Source of the DNA: Gammaproteobacteria bacterium
Lineage (GTDB): Bacteria > Pseudomonadota > Gammaproteobacteria > Magnimaribacterales > AG-339-G14
Length of the DNA stretch: 7,368 bases
Reading direction: 5' to 3'
NCBI GenBank assembly: GCA_002689405.1
Contig: NZFZ01000033.1
Span: 1 to 7,368, forward strand
The stretch's first letter is position 1. The number at the start of each line of letters is the position of its first letter. The notes under the pieces are model-generated. The model saw nothing but the letters and a program-made list of their open reading frames with translations, did no database searches and was not told where the DNA came from. This document shows positions 1 through 7,178 of this stretch, piece after piece. The translations under genes and the position numbers were made by a program.

Positions 1-1539
1 CAAGAACTTTTTGAATGGCGTTTTGATAAAACACCTGATTCAGTAGCTCATAAATTCTTGGATCGAGAAACTACCTATAAAGATCTAAATATTTTCTCAA
101 ACCAAATTGCTAATGGTTTAATTAATCTTGGCTGTAAACCTGATACAAGGATTGCATATTATGGAAAAAATTCAGATTACTTTTTTGAATGCTTAATTGG
201 TACATTAAAATCAAATACTGTTGCTGTTGGAGTCAATTGGAGATTAGCTCCTCCAGAAGTAAGTTATGTTTTAAATGATTCAGAAAGTGAAGTTCTTTTC
301 GTTGGAGAAGAGTTTTATCCAATTATCGATCAAATATTAAACGATCTTCCAAAAATAAAGAAAGTAATAGCTATCGATGGAGGACATGAAAAATTTCAAG
401 ATTTTATTATCTGGAGAGATTCTCAAGACTCATCTGCTATAGGCTTAAAATCATCAGACGATGATGACATACTGCAGTTGTATACGTCAGGTACTACAGG
501 CCACCCTAAAGGCGTGCAACTGACCAATAGAAATTTTGCTGCCGCAAATGAATCTGTCAATGGCATTATTCCCTTCGAAGAAGGCAGTACCAATTTAGTT
601 TGTATGCCTGGTTATCACGTTGCGGGAACCAATTGGGGAATCTGGGGGTATATATTTGGCTGCAGAAATATAATCATTGCTGATATTGATCCTGGATTGA
701 TACTGGAGCTAATTGAATCAGAAAGAATTAGGTCTTCATTGTTTGTGCCTGCCGTGATTCTTTTTCTGATATCTCACCCAAATGCTCAGACTACAGATTT
801 CTCTTCATTAAATTTTATTCTATATGGCGCTTCACCTATTGCCGACGATACTATTATCAAAGCCCAAGAAATTATGAAGTGCGATCTTTATCAGGTTTAT
901 GGACTGACCGAAACTACTGGAGCAATTACCATCATGATGCCAGAGGATCATAATCCTGATAAAGGCAAACTCAGGTCATGTGGTAAAGCTCTTAAAGGAG
1001 TTGAACTAAAAGTTATAGATGAAGATGGTAATGCATTGAAAACTGGAGAAATAGGCGAAGTAATTTGTAAATCTCCTCTAAATATGAAGGGTTATTGGAA
1101 TAAGCCAGATGCAACTAAAGAATCAATAATAGAAGATTGGTTTTATTCTGGCGATGCTGGGTTTTTTGATGATGAAGGATATTTATTCATCCACGACAGA
1201 GTAAAAGACATGATTGTCTCTGGTGGTGAAAATATTTATCCGGCTGAAGTAGAGAATGCTTTAATGAGTAATGACGAGATACTAGATGCCGCCGTTGTTG
1301 GAATTCCAGATGATAAGTGGGGTGAATCTGTAAAAGGATTTGTCGTAATTACAGCCGAATCTTCTCTTTCAGAAGATGAAATTATAAGTTATACCAGAAC
1401 ACAAATCGCAGCTTACAAATGTCCAAAATCTATCGAATTTATTAAAGAACTTCCTCGAAATCCATCAGGGAAAATTCTTAGGAGAGAATTGCGAGACCCT
1501 TATTGGGAAGGTATAGATCGCAAAGTATCAGGCAACTAA
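1..1539 (+). CDS. AMP-forming acyl-CoA synthetase (fatty-acid--CoA ligase family), 5' end outside window
   Basis: This enzyme is expected to activate a carboxylic acid, probably a fatty acid, with ATP to an acyl-adenylate and then transfer the acyl group to CoA. The ANL-superfamily motifs are in order. The P-loop-like YTSGTTGHPKG is at 481-513, YGLTETTG at 898-921, YSGD at 1144-1155, the hinge/A8 stretch ending SGGENIYP at 1219-1242, and the C-terminal NPSGKILRREL carries the expected catalytic lysine at 1471-1473. The tail DPYWEG..RKV is common in FadD-like ligases. The frame is open from base 1, and the residues before the TTG at 58 (including FDKTPDSVAHKFL) match the usual N-terminus of the family, so the real start lies upstream and probably only a few residues are missing. 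The acyl substrate cannot be read from the sequence. The gene converges on the export lipoprotein gene with a 24-base gap and has no visible functional link to the polysaccharide genes. Confidence 0.95.
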   Translation, partial: QELFEWRFDKTPDSVAHKFLDRETTYKDLNIFSNQIANGLINLGCKPDTRIAYYGKNSDYFFECLIGTLKSNTVAVGVNWRLAPPEVSYVLNDSESEVLFVGEEFYPIIDQILNDLPKIKKVIAIDGGHEKFQDFIIWRDSQDSSAIGLKSSDDDDILQLYTSGTTGHPKGVQLTNRNFAAANESVNGIIPFEEGSTNLVCMPGYHVAGTNWGIWGYIFGCRNIIIADIDPGLILELIESERIRSSLFVPAVILFLISHPNAQTTDFSSLNFILYGASPIADDTIIKAQEIMKCDLYQVYGLTETTGAITIMMPEDHNPDKGKLRSCGKALKGVELKVIDEDGNALKTGEIGEVICKSPLNMKGYWNKPDATKESIIEDWFYSGDAGFFDDEGYLFIHDRVKDMIVSGGENIYPAEVENALMSNDEILDAAVVGIPDDKWGESVKGFVVITAESSLSEDEIISYTRTQIAAYKCPKSIEFIKELPRNPSGKILRRELRDPYWEGIDRKVSGN

Positions 1540-1563
1540 GTCAATAAAAGGTATATCTAATAT

Positions 1564-2721
1564 TTAGTTTTTGATTAATTCTGTACTTTCAGCAGAATTT
1601 ATGAAATCTGTAAAAGGAAGGACTTGATTTATGAATCTGCTCCAAGATGTTACTCCTGCAGTTGAAACAAAAACTATATCTCCTGCAGTCAAGTTAAATT
1701 TACCTGCCAATAAGTAACCTGATGGAGAGGACATATCGGTTTTAAAGATTCTTGGATTTCCTTCAAAATCTTTAGGCCTTAAAACATAGACATCTTTTCC
1801 TTTAGCTGTAGATTGATTTAATCCCTTTGCTTGAGCAAGAGCAACAGATAAAGGAATATTTTTTCTTGTTAAGTTGATTGAAGAAGGGCTAGATGCCTCT
1901 CCAAGCACATGAACTTGACTTAAAGAATTATCTGGAAGGTAAATAGAATCCCCACCTTTTAAATAAATATAATTTTGAATTTGAGAATTTCTAGATAAAT
2001 ATTCGTAGTCGATATCATAGGTATAACCATCTCTTGTAAATTTTACAGACGTAAGATCTCCGACAGGTAAGTTTCCTTGCTCTCCAAATGGATTAGCATT
2101 TGCAAGAACTTCATTTAAAGTCATTGGCACTGACGTTACTGGAATAGACCCTACATTTTCAAAACTACCTGACAATACAATTTTTTGAGATTTAAAATCT
2201 GCAACTGATACATCCACTTGAGGATTGTTTAAAACATCAGAAAGTTTGTCTGTAAGTATGAGTCTTACTTCTTCAACTGTTTTACCTGCTACTTCTAATA
2301 TTCCTGCATTAGGATAAAAGATTGTTCCATCATCTCTTACAATTTTTTCAAAAATAGGATTTATAGCAGCCCCTTTAGCTAAAGCTGCAGAAAGTCTCTC
2401 TGTTTCACCATATACATAGATGAATAAAACATCTCCTGAACCAACCTTATAAGATTCTGGAGTGTAATTAAGTAGAGCTAGAGGTAAATTTAAAGGAATT
2501 TTTCTTTTTTCATCTTCAATTAAATCCATAGAAACCTTTTCGATAAGAATCGGATTATTAGACAATTCGGGTATTAAAGTACCTTTAAAAGATCTTATAT
2601 CTTTAGGTTTGAAAGACGAACCAGTGCCTAAAGCACAGGATGTAAGAAAAAAAGTTAAATATACGATAGATAAGCATCTAAATAATTCTTTAGACGTCAG
2701 CGAATAAAAGATTCTACCCAT
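1564..2721 (-). CDS. wza: Wza-like outer-membrane polysaccharide export lipoprotein
   Basis: This 385-residue protein is about the length of E. coli Wza and should form the multimeric outer-membrane exit channel for a capsular or exopolysaccharide. The N-terminus is a lipoprotein signal: basic residues R3, K11 and R15, a hydrophobic stretch at 17-27, and lipobox LTSC with the lipidated cysteine at C29. A Poly_export domain follows at about 88-175 (YKVGSGDVLFIYVYG at 91-105, DGTIFYPNAG at 131-140). Two SLBB-like repeats come next, at about 179-262 (IVLSGSFENVG) and 268-354 (VHVLGEA). The C-terminal stretch at about 357-373 (TSWSRFINQVLPFTDF) matches the position of the amphipathic helix that spans the outer membrane in Wza. 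The start is supported by AGAAAGG seven bases before the ATG. The gene overlaps the end of the upstream kinase gene by 25 bases, so translational coupling is likely. The symbol is assigned by family resemblance. Confidence 0.92.
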   Translation of the reverse strand: MGRIFYSLTSKELFRCLSIVYLTFFLTSCALGTGSSFKPKDIRSFKGTLIPELSNNPILIEKVSMDLIEDEKRKIPLNLPLALLNYTPESYKVGSGDVLFIYVYGETERLSAALAKGAAINPIFEKIVRDDGTIFYPNAGILEVAGKTVEEVRLILTDKLSDVLNNPQVDVSVADFKSQKIVLSGSFENVGSIPVTSVPMTLNEVLANANPFGEQGNLPVGDLTSVKFTRDGYTYDIDYEYLSRNSQIQNYIYLKGGDSIYLPDNSLSQVHVLGEASSPSSINLTRKNIPLSVALAQAKGLNQSTAKGKDVYVLRPKDFEGNPRIFKTDMSSPSGYLLAGKFNLTAGDIVFVSTAGVTSWSRFINQVLPFTDFINSAESTELIKN

Positions 2722-4598
2722 TTCTTAACCTTTCTAAACAGATTTTTCGTGAATTGTACTAAAAAACTGTAAATTGTAAATCTAGATCTTATATTTTGAT
2801 AATCCACATAATCGTAATAATAATTTCTAGAATAATAAGGATATTGGTATTTAAGCCATAAAAGCTGATAGTAAAGATCAAATTTATTAAAAAAATAATG
2901 TATCTTACTTTTATTTTTTATGTCTTTTTCGAACAGGTCTATATCTTTAAATGTGGAAATCTTATTACCTATAACATAGAAAATTTTATTAAAAATCTTG
3001 CTAATAACATTTGCGTCTACGAAGGTAGTCCAAGGCGGTGTATCAGCAATAACATATTCATAATCTTCTTTTAAAGTCGCTACAAAAGTTTTGAAGTCTT
3101 CCGACATTAAAAATTCAAGGGGATTTTCTATTTTTAATTGAGGGACAAATAGATTGCCATCATCTAGGTACTTATCTTGAATTTCTTTAAATTCAGGTAT
3201 TGAAGAAAGATCATCTTTTCTTTTATTAAAAAATTTTAAAGTAAGACCTCCTTTTCTTAGATCTAAGTCTAAAAGACAAACTTTTTTTCCTGAGGAAGAG
3301 AGCTTTTCGAAAAGTCTATAAGCTATTTCTGTTTTACCTACGTTTTTCCTTGATCCAGCTATACAAATGGATGAGAAATCTTCTTCAGAATGCAGAATTT
3401 CATAAATAGTTTTATTAAGCAGTTCATCTGCAACCTTTATTGCAATTTCGTTAGGTTTTTTATCACTGCCTGATATTAAAGGCCTTTCTCCGATGACAGA
3501 ATTTTTCCCTAGATAGTCAATTATTGCGTCTAAATTATTAATTCTATCGCTTAAAAAATGCCTAACTAAGAGAAACACGTAAAAACTAAGAGTTAATAAT
3601 AAAGAAAATAGAAAGACAGATCCTCTTGGAGATATCTTAGAAGGATTTGATGCTTCATTTATTATCCTTACATTACTAACCTCAGAAGCCTCTGCCATCG
3701 AGAGGACTAATTCCTGGGATGATAAATCTTTTAAAACCTCAGAATAAATATTTACTTCTCTTTTAAAATTTTCCAGAGTCCTTTGGGTTGCAGGCACATT
3801 TGGAAGTTGGTCTTCAATATCACCTATTTGACTGAGTATTAAATTTTTTTGTTGAGTTAGAGTTACGTATATCGGGTGGTTTTCTTTATAAAATTCTTTT
3901 AATTCAAGTTCTTTTAATTCTATATCGTTAACTCGGTTTCTCAATTGCTCAAGTTTAAAGTTTCTATTATTAGTATCGAAAATTACATCTGAAGTATTGG
4001 TAGATAATTTAAAATCATTTAAATTTTTTTCAGCCTCCTTTAGTAAACTCTTTATTCTAGGAATTTCCTGTCTAATAAAGGTTTTACCAGCCGCACTAGA
4101 TTGTTTTTTAAATTCTATTCGATCACTTATGAATTCATCATTAAGAGCATTAAGAAGAGCCTTTAAATATCCAGGATCTTCGTAATATAAAGTGATGGTA
4201 ATTAGTGATTTAGAATCGTTTCTGAATGATAAGTTGCTCTTAATTGTTTCTAAATTGGGATGATCCTCAAATAAACCTAGATTTTTGATCTGATCAATAG
4301 CTCCAATAATAGTATTGTTTGACTTATAAACTTCAACTTCTGCATTCAATGAATTGTTTTGAGTCATTAATGGGTTTGATAGATTTGATGGCAGGAATGA
4401 TTGTGATTCGTTTTGAATTTCGATTAAGCTTGATGACCTATAAACCTCGGTAGCAGTTATGTAGTAAATTAATAAAACGGGTAATATTCCTAAAAAGACA
4501 GATAGCAATAAATTAAAATTCTCTAAAAAAACCGAAAGAAGAGACGTAAGGTCAATTTCATCATTTACATGTAATAGCTTATTATCCTTTTCAGCCAT
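2697..4598 (-). CDS. wzc: Wzc-like polysaccharide co-polymerase / bacterial tyrosine autokinase
   Basis: This 633-residue inner-membrane protein should control polymer length and export through cycles of tyrosine autophosphorylation. It begins with a Wzz domain: transmembrane segment 1 at about 28-49, a periplasmic part with a predicted coiled-coil region around 165-260, a GNVR-like stretch (SEVSNVRIINEAS, 305-317), proline/glycine-containing PSKISPRG, and transmembrane segment 2 at about 326-346. The cytosolic BY-kinase domain has all three expected motifs: Walker A GSRKNVGKT (415-423), Walker A' LLDLDLRKG (442-450) and Walker B YVIADTPP (515-522). A tyrosine cluster with 11 Tyr between residues 576 and 600 is the expected autophosphorylation site. 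Unusually, about 33 more residues, basic and hydrophobic, follow the cluster. The start ATG has AGGA eight bases upstream. It is the first gene of the minus-strand unit. No Wzb-type phosphatase is visible nearby. Confidence 0.93.
   Translation of the reverse strand: MAEKDNKLLHVNDEIDLTSLLSVFLENFNLLLSVFLGILPVLLIYYITATEVYRSSSLIEIQNESQSFLPSNLSNPLMTQNNSLNAEVEVYKSNNTIIGAIDQIKNLGLFEDHPNLETIKSNLSFRNDSKSLITITLYYEDPGYLKALLNALNDEFISDRIEFKKQSSAAGKTFIRQEIPRIKSLLKEAEKNLNDFKLSTNTSDVIFDTNNRNFKLEQLRNRVNDIELKELELKEFYKENHPIYVTLTQQKNLILSQIGDIEDQLPNVPATQRTLENFKREVNIYSEVLKDLSSQELVLSMAEASEVSNVRIINEASNPSKISPRGSVFLFSLLLTLSFYVFLLVRHFLSDRINNLDAIIDYLGKNSVIGERPLISGSDKKPNEIAIKVADELLNKTIYEILHSEEDFSSICIAGSRKNVGKTEIAYRLFEKLSSSGKKVCLLDLDLRKGGLTLKFFNKRKDDLSSIPEFKEIQDKYLDDGNLFVPQLKIENPLEFLMSEDFKTFVATLKEDYEYVIADTPPWTTFVDANVISKIFNKIFYVIGNKISTFKDIDLFEKDIKNKSKIHYFFNKFDLYYQLLWLKYQYPYYSRNYYYDYVDYQNIRSRFTIYSFLVQFTKNLFRKVKKWVESFIR
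2799..2873 (-). other. C-terminal tyrosine cluster of the Wzc-like kinase
   Basis: This stretch encodes residues 576-600 of the kinase: Y576, Y577, Y584, Y586, Y588, Y589, Y593, Y594, Y595, Y597 and Y600. In Wzc and related BY-kinases such a cluster is phosphorylated in trans by neighbouring subunits of the ring. Here it is followed by a further 33 residues instead of ending the protein. Confidence 0.85.
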
Positions 4599-4617
4599 GT
4601 TTAAAATCCTAAGAAAA

Positions 4618-4647
4618 ATTTATAATCTATTCTAACTAACAATCCAA
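4618..4647 (-). promoter_or_regulatory. Candidate sigma70-type promoter for the wzc-wza unit
   Basis: Read on the minus strand, TTGGAT (4647-4642) and TATAAA (4624-4619) are separated by exactly 17 bases. The -10 element matches 5 of 6 consensus bases and the -35 matches 3 of 6. It lies about 20 bases upstream of the kinase start codon, which has AGGA as ribosome binding site. The assignment is by inspection only. Confidence 0.45.
4621..4626 (+). promoter_or_regulatory. Candidate -10 element (TATAAT) for the polymerase gene
   Basis: A perfect TATAAT sits 24 bases before the ATG at 4651 on the plus strand. No good -35 box is seen at 16-18 bases spacing. It overlaps the -10 of the divergent minus-strand promoter, so polymerase binding in the two directions could be mutually exclusive. 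In this AT-rich DNA a chance match is possible. Confidence 0.35.
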
Positions 4648-4650
4648 AAA

Positions 4651-5832
4651 ATGTATCTTTCTCCAGTACTTATTTTTTTATTGCCATGGCTTGTTGGCTC
4701 AATATCTACTTATTACTTTTCTGATTATTCAGTAATTTTTAGCAGCCTCTCTGGAACAGGAACATGGTATCTATCTTTAATATTAATTTTTTTAATTTAC
4801 AGCTTAATTATTTTCAATATTCAAAGAAAAAGTTCTGTAGATCTTGAAGTAAATATAAAAAATAACTTAAATTTCAATTCTTTCAGTAGTTTGGTAAAAC
4901 TTTTATTTTTCGCGCATATCACTATCTTTATTTTGTCTACACTTTATTCTTCAGGGTTTCCGCTTTATTGGGTATTAATTGGAGATTCAAGAACATATGC
5001 AGATTATGGAATACCGACATTGTTTGGATTAGGTAATTTAATAAGAGCTTTTGGATTAGTCGGCAGTCTTGTGCTGATTATGTACGGTTCAAAAAAACAC
5101 AAAAGAGTAGGTATTTATGCTGGTATGTATTTCATATTTTCTGCTTTTTTTGTTGAGTTAAGCAGAGGAAATGGCGCTGTTATGTTAGCTCATCCCTTAG
5201 GATTTTATTTTTTAGTCAAAAAGTTAAGTTTTAAGAATATTTCATTTGTTTCAATTGGCTTTGCTTTATTTATTCCATTTTTCTCATTTCTTCAGGTTTT
5301 AAGGTATAGCGATTTTGACCTAGAAAAAATTAATGAACAATTACTTAATGCGGGTATCACTGAAATTTCTTCAACAAATATAATATTTACACCAATTGCT
5401 TTATACGCATCTACTCCAATAATGAATATGGATTTAAATTTACAAAATGCTCCAGATTTTAAATTTTCTCCTGATAAGTCATTTTCTTTATTATTACCAA
5501 CATTTATAAGAACCTATCTTTCTACTGCAGAGGGTGATCGAGAAAAATATGGGTTGCTAGTTTCAAGCGCTTACAATACATCAAGCTTTTTAACTCCCTT
5601 GATTATAGATTTTGGAAGATTCGGTGCTTTATTCATTGTATTTATCTTTCTATCTGTCTCCGGTTTTATCTATTCAAAAGCAAGAGAGGGTAGTGTTTAC
5701 TACGCATTATTATGGCCTCCGTTTTTTATGAGCTTGTTGTTTTCAGCTTTTACTTTGTATTTTTTAGCACTAATTGTTGTTCTGTATCCTGTACTTCTGA
5801 TGTTTTGTTATAACTTTCTTATAAGAAAATAG
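4651..5832 (+). CDS. Polytopic membrane protein, probable Wzy-type oligosaccharide repeat-unit polymerase
   Basis: This 393-residue protein is almost entirely hydrophobic. I estimate about ten membrane segments: near 3-22, 39-56, 81-100, 121-145, 153-169, 175-190, 196-217, 316-340, and two within 350-388. One large periplasmic-type loop spans about 218-315. Features typical of repeat-unit polymerases are the stretch GIPTLFGLGNLIRAFG (120-135), the arginine-containing ELSRGNG (169-175) and, after the big loop, YNTSSFLTPLIIDFGRFGAL (308-327), which resembles the conserved N-T-F-x-P-x-x-x-D-F-G-x-x-G pattern of the family. The role would be to join lipid-linked repeat units at the outer face of the inner membrane, supplying polymer to the divergent Wzc/Wza pair. 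The ribosome binding site before the ATG is weak. An O-antigen ligase is a less likely alternative, because Wzy and ligase proteins are hard to separate by sequence alone. Confidence 0.75.
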   Translation: MYLSPVLIFLLPWLVGSISTYYFSDYSVIFSSLSGTGTWYLSLILIFLIYSLIIFNIQRKSSVDLEVNIKNNLNFNSFSSLVKLLFFAHITIFILSTLYSSGFPLYWVLIGDSRTYADYGIPTLFGLGNLIRAFGLVGSLVLIMYGSKKHKRVGIYAGMYFIFSAFFVELSRGNGAVMLAHPLGFYFLVKKLSFKNISFVSIGFALFIPFFSFLQVLRYSDFDLEKINEQLLNAGITEISSTNIIFTPIALYASTPIMNMDLNLQNAPDFKFSPDKSFSLLLPTFIRTYLSTAEGDREKYGLLVSSAYNTSSFLTPLIIDFGRFGALFIVFIFLSVSGFIYSKAREGSVYYALLWPPFFMSLLFSAFTLYFLALIVVLYPVLLMFCYNFLIRK

Positions 5833-5833
5833 A

Positions 5834-6586
5834 ATGATGTTTAGATTAATCTTTCTTTTAGCACTTTCAAACTTGTCCTTTGGCAATTTGAAGCTTGAAG
5901 ATATTGATAATCTGAGGATGCTTTCGGCCCCAGATTCTTTATCAGTAATTAAAACTGGTACAGATTTTTGCAATGACTTTTTTCAAAATAATAAAAATTT
6001 AGATATTCAACAAAACAAATTTAAGAATTTTTTTATGTGCAAGTTTTCTACGAAACGCAATAGATTCTATATATACATGCTTGCTGTTGATAAAGACTAT
6101 TCTTTAACTTTGAAAGAGAATTGTATAAATATTGTTAAGAAGTGGCCGTGGATCTTAGATCACATCGACGAAAAATATAACGTTCAAAAAAAAGAATATT
6201 TAGATGGTTTTTATATAGATAATATCTTTAATAATGAAATATTATCTTTTACGAAAAATATCGCTTTAGATAAGCAAAGACTAAATAATCAAATTTCTAA
6301 ATTGATACTTCAAAACCGAGAAAATTTTTCTAACGATAACAGCAAGAATAATCTTTTTGTTGAGGAACAAATAAATAAGCTCAATAGAGTTTACAAAAAG
6401 ATAGTCAATGAAGAAATTACAGATCTTGATAAAATTATAAAAAATCAGCTGGAAAAGATCACAAGGTATAAAATTTTTATAAACGATTTAAAAAAATCTA
6501 AATCTTACAGTTGCACATGGTCTCCTGAAAAAGGTATAAATCCTTACGTTAAAATAGAAAAATTTAATGAATTTGATCAAATATAA
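5834..6586 (+). CDS. Exported protein of unknown function, co-transcribed with the polymerase
   Basis: I do not recognise this 250-residue protein. The first 17 residues look like a Sec signal peptide (MMFRLIFLLALSNLSFG) with cleavage probably after SFG, and there is no lipobox. The mature part is hydrophilic, rich in Lys, Asn and Ile, and has four cysteines (C46, C69, C97, C227), which could form two disulfides in the periplasm. Residues about 140-222 are charged and helical in character and may form a coiled coil. The gene begins one base after the polymerase stop codon, so the two are almost certainly translated from one transcript. This suggests, but does not show, a role in assembly or export of the same polysaccharide. 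Two ATG codons lie side by side at 5834 and 5837. Either could be the start, with no effect on the prediction. Composition is similar to the neighbouring genes. Confidence 0.85.
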   Translation: MMFRLIFLLALSNLSFGNLKLEDIDNLRMLSAPDSLSVIKTGTDFCNDFFQNNKNLDIQQNKFKNFFMCKFSTKRNRFYIYMLAVDKDYSLTLKENCINIVKKWPWILDHIDEKYNVQKKEYLDGFYIDNIFNNEILSFTKNIALDKQRLNNQISKLILQNRENFSNDNSKNNLFVEEQINKLNRVYKKIVNEEITDLDKIIKNQLEKITRYKIFINDLKKSKSYSCTWSPEKGINPYVKIEKFNEFDQI

Positions 6587-6712
6587 AACAATAATGAGGA
6601 GGCAGGGTAGTATTTGACTCAATAACAAGAGAATTACAAAGCATAACTTTTATCAGCCACTCTTTCTATAATTGTAAAAAAGTTAATTAACCACCATATC
6701 CACATGATTTGA
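6587..6712. other. Intergenic stretch without an intact gene; orphan Shine-Dalgarno and possible integrase debris
   Basis: This is the first part of a 324-base gap between the exported-protein gene and the tRNA. A perfect AGGAGG lies at 6597-6602, but no usable start codon with an open frame follows it: the nearest TTG frame stops after two more codons. One frame from 6603 reads GRVVFDSITRELQSITFISHSF and could be a damaged core of a tyrosine recombinase, since ITF..HSF resembles the ITFHDLRHSF region, but that resemblance is weak. I see no other gene or RNA here. Confidence 0.4.
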
Positions 6713-6811
6713 CCAACTCTTTCAACTACAACGCCCAGATACTATGCTCATTTAGTTCCCAATAATGATTCTAGTCGTGTAGAATCTTTTGAAAATTCAG
6801 TCTTGGGATAG
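6713..6811 (+). pseudogene. Remnant of the C-terminal end of a tyrosine recombinase (integrase)
   Basis: After an in-frame TGA at 6710-6712, this frame encodes PTLSTTTPRYYAHLVPNN and then SRVESFENSVLG before a TAG stop at 6809-6811. The piece TTTPRYYAHLVP closely resembles the segment of phage and island integrases that carries the nucleophilic tyrosine (usually TT.RYAHL.P), and what follows fits the short tail of such proteins. Just upstream in the same frame, LINHHIHMI could be a decayed LLGH/NHSSI.MT box, broken by the stop. The catalytic Arg-His core and the whole N-terminal part are absent from the window, so the gene is dead. The remnant points toward the tRNA-Ser gene, which starts 99 bases further on. 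Serine tRNA genes are common integration targets. The evidence is one short motif, so a chance match remains possible. Confidence 0.5.
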
Positions 6812-6822
6812 ATGATTTTTAT

Positions 6823-6842
6823 CGAAACAAAACGAAACAAAA
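6823..6842. repeat. Two tandem copies of a 10-base repeat
   Basis: CGAAACAAAA occurs twice in direct succession (6823-6832 and 6833-6842), between the integrase-like remnant and the tRNA gene. It could be a simple slippage product or part of a binding site for a recombinase or accessory protein. Confidence 0.6.
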
Positions 6843-6910
6843 TTTGGTGACTTTTGTGGTGATCTTTTGAATCATAAACTAAGCAAAGCTCTAAAAGTTT
6901 ATATATCAAT

Positions 6911-7002
6911 GGAGGGGTGGCAGAGCTTGGTTGAATGCACCGGTCTTGAAAACCGGCAGGTCAGCAATGGCCTCGTGGGTTCGAATCCCACCCCCTCCGC
7001 CA
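6911..7002 (+). tRNA. tRNA-Ser (anticodon UGA)
   Basis: This is a complete class II tRNA. The acceptor stem pairs GGAGGGG (6911-6917) with CCCCTCC (6992-6998), followed by discriminator G6999 and an encoded CCA (7000-7002). The anticodon stem is CCGGT (6940-6944) with ACCGG (6952-6956), and the loop CTTGAAA gives anticodon TGA at 6947-6949, which reads UCA-type serine codons. The T arm pairs GTGGG with CCCAC around the loop TTCGAAT (6980-6986). The long variable arm between 6957 and 6974 is typical of serine tRNAs. No copy of the tRNA 3' end was found elsewhere in the window, so a flanking attachment repeat is not demonstrated here. Confidence 0.97.
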
Positions 7003-7022
7003 AAATAAATAATCTAAAAAAA

Positions 7023-7068
7023 GTTTTTCATAATCTCTAGAGCTAAGAAGATTTTTTTTTATGAAAAC
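7023..7068 (+). terminator. Inverted repeat with T-tract downstream of the tRNA, possible terminator
   Basis: GTTTTTCATAATCT (7023-7036) is largely complementary to the segment 7049-7068, which reads AGA, then nine T (7052-7060), then ATGAAAAC. The inner pairs AATCT/AGATT sit directly before the nine-T run, the layout of an intrinsic terminator for the tRNA transcript. The stem is AT-rich and imperfect, so the call is tentative. Confidence 0.35.
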
Positions 7069-7095
7069 ATAGTCTTAAAACTAGTAATTTAGCTA

Positions 7096-7123
7096 TTGCA
7101 AAGAATAACAATTTGCATAGAAT
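7096..7123 (+). promoter_or_regulatory. Candidate sigma70 promoter for the hairpin-rich RNA locus
   Basis: TTGCAA (7096-7101, 4 of 6 matches to the -35 consensus) and TAGAAT (7118-7123, 5 of 6 matches to the -10 consensus) are spaced by 16 bases. Transcription would begin near 7130 and run to the intrinsic terminator at 7291-7316, giving a transcript of about 185 bases. Confidence 0.45.
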
Positions 7124-7178
7124 GTTTTTTAAGCTTTAGTGAAAGATTTTCTAACTCGAGACGGAAAAAGGGAAGCTA

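Noticed and set aside
58..60. TTG as the start codon of the acyl-CoA synthetase
   Set aside because: The frame is open back to base 1, and the residues encoded there fit the conserved N-terminus of the family, so the true start is outside the window.
1577..1599. AATTCTG/CAGAATT inverted repeat as a terminator of the acyl-CoA synthetase gene
   Set aside because: The 7-bp stem is AT-rich and is not followed by a T-tract on either strand, and it lies in the coding end of the wza-like gene.
3997..4185. 62-codon open frame on the plus strand
   Set aside because: It lies wholly inside the well-supported Wzc-like gene on the other strand, has no ribosome binding site worth noting and no recognisable product.
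5770..5973. 67-codon open frame on the minus strand
   Set aside because: It overlaps the end of the polymerase gene and the signal peptide region of the exported-protein gene, both of which are far better supported.
6899..6907. TATATAT just before the tRNA as its -10 box
   Set aside because: It lies about five bases from the first base of the tRNA, too close for transcription to start upstream of the mature 5' end.
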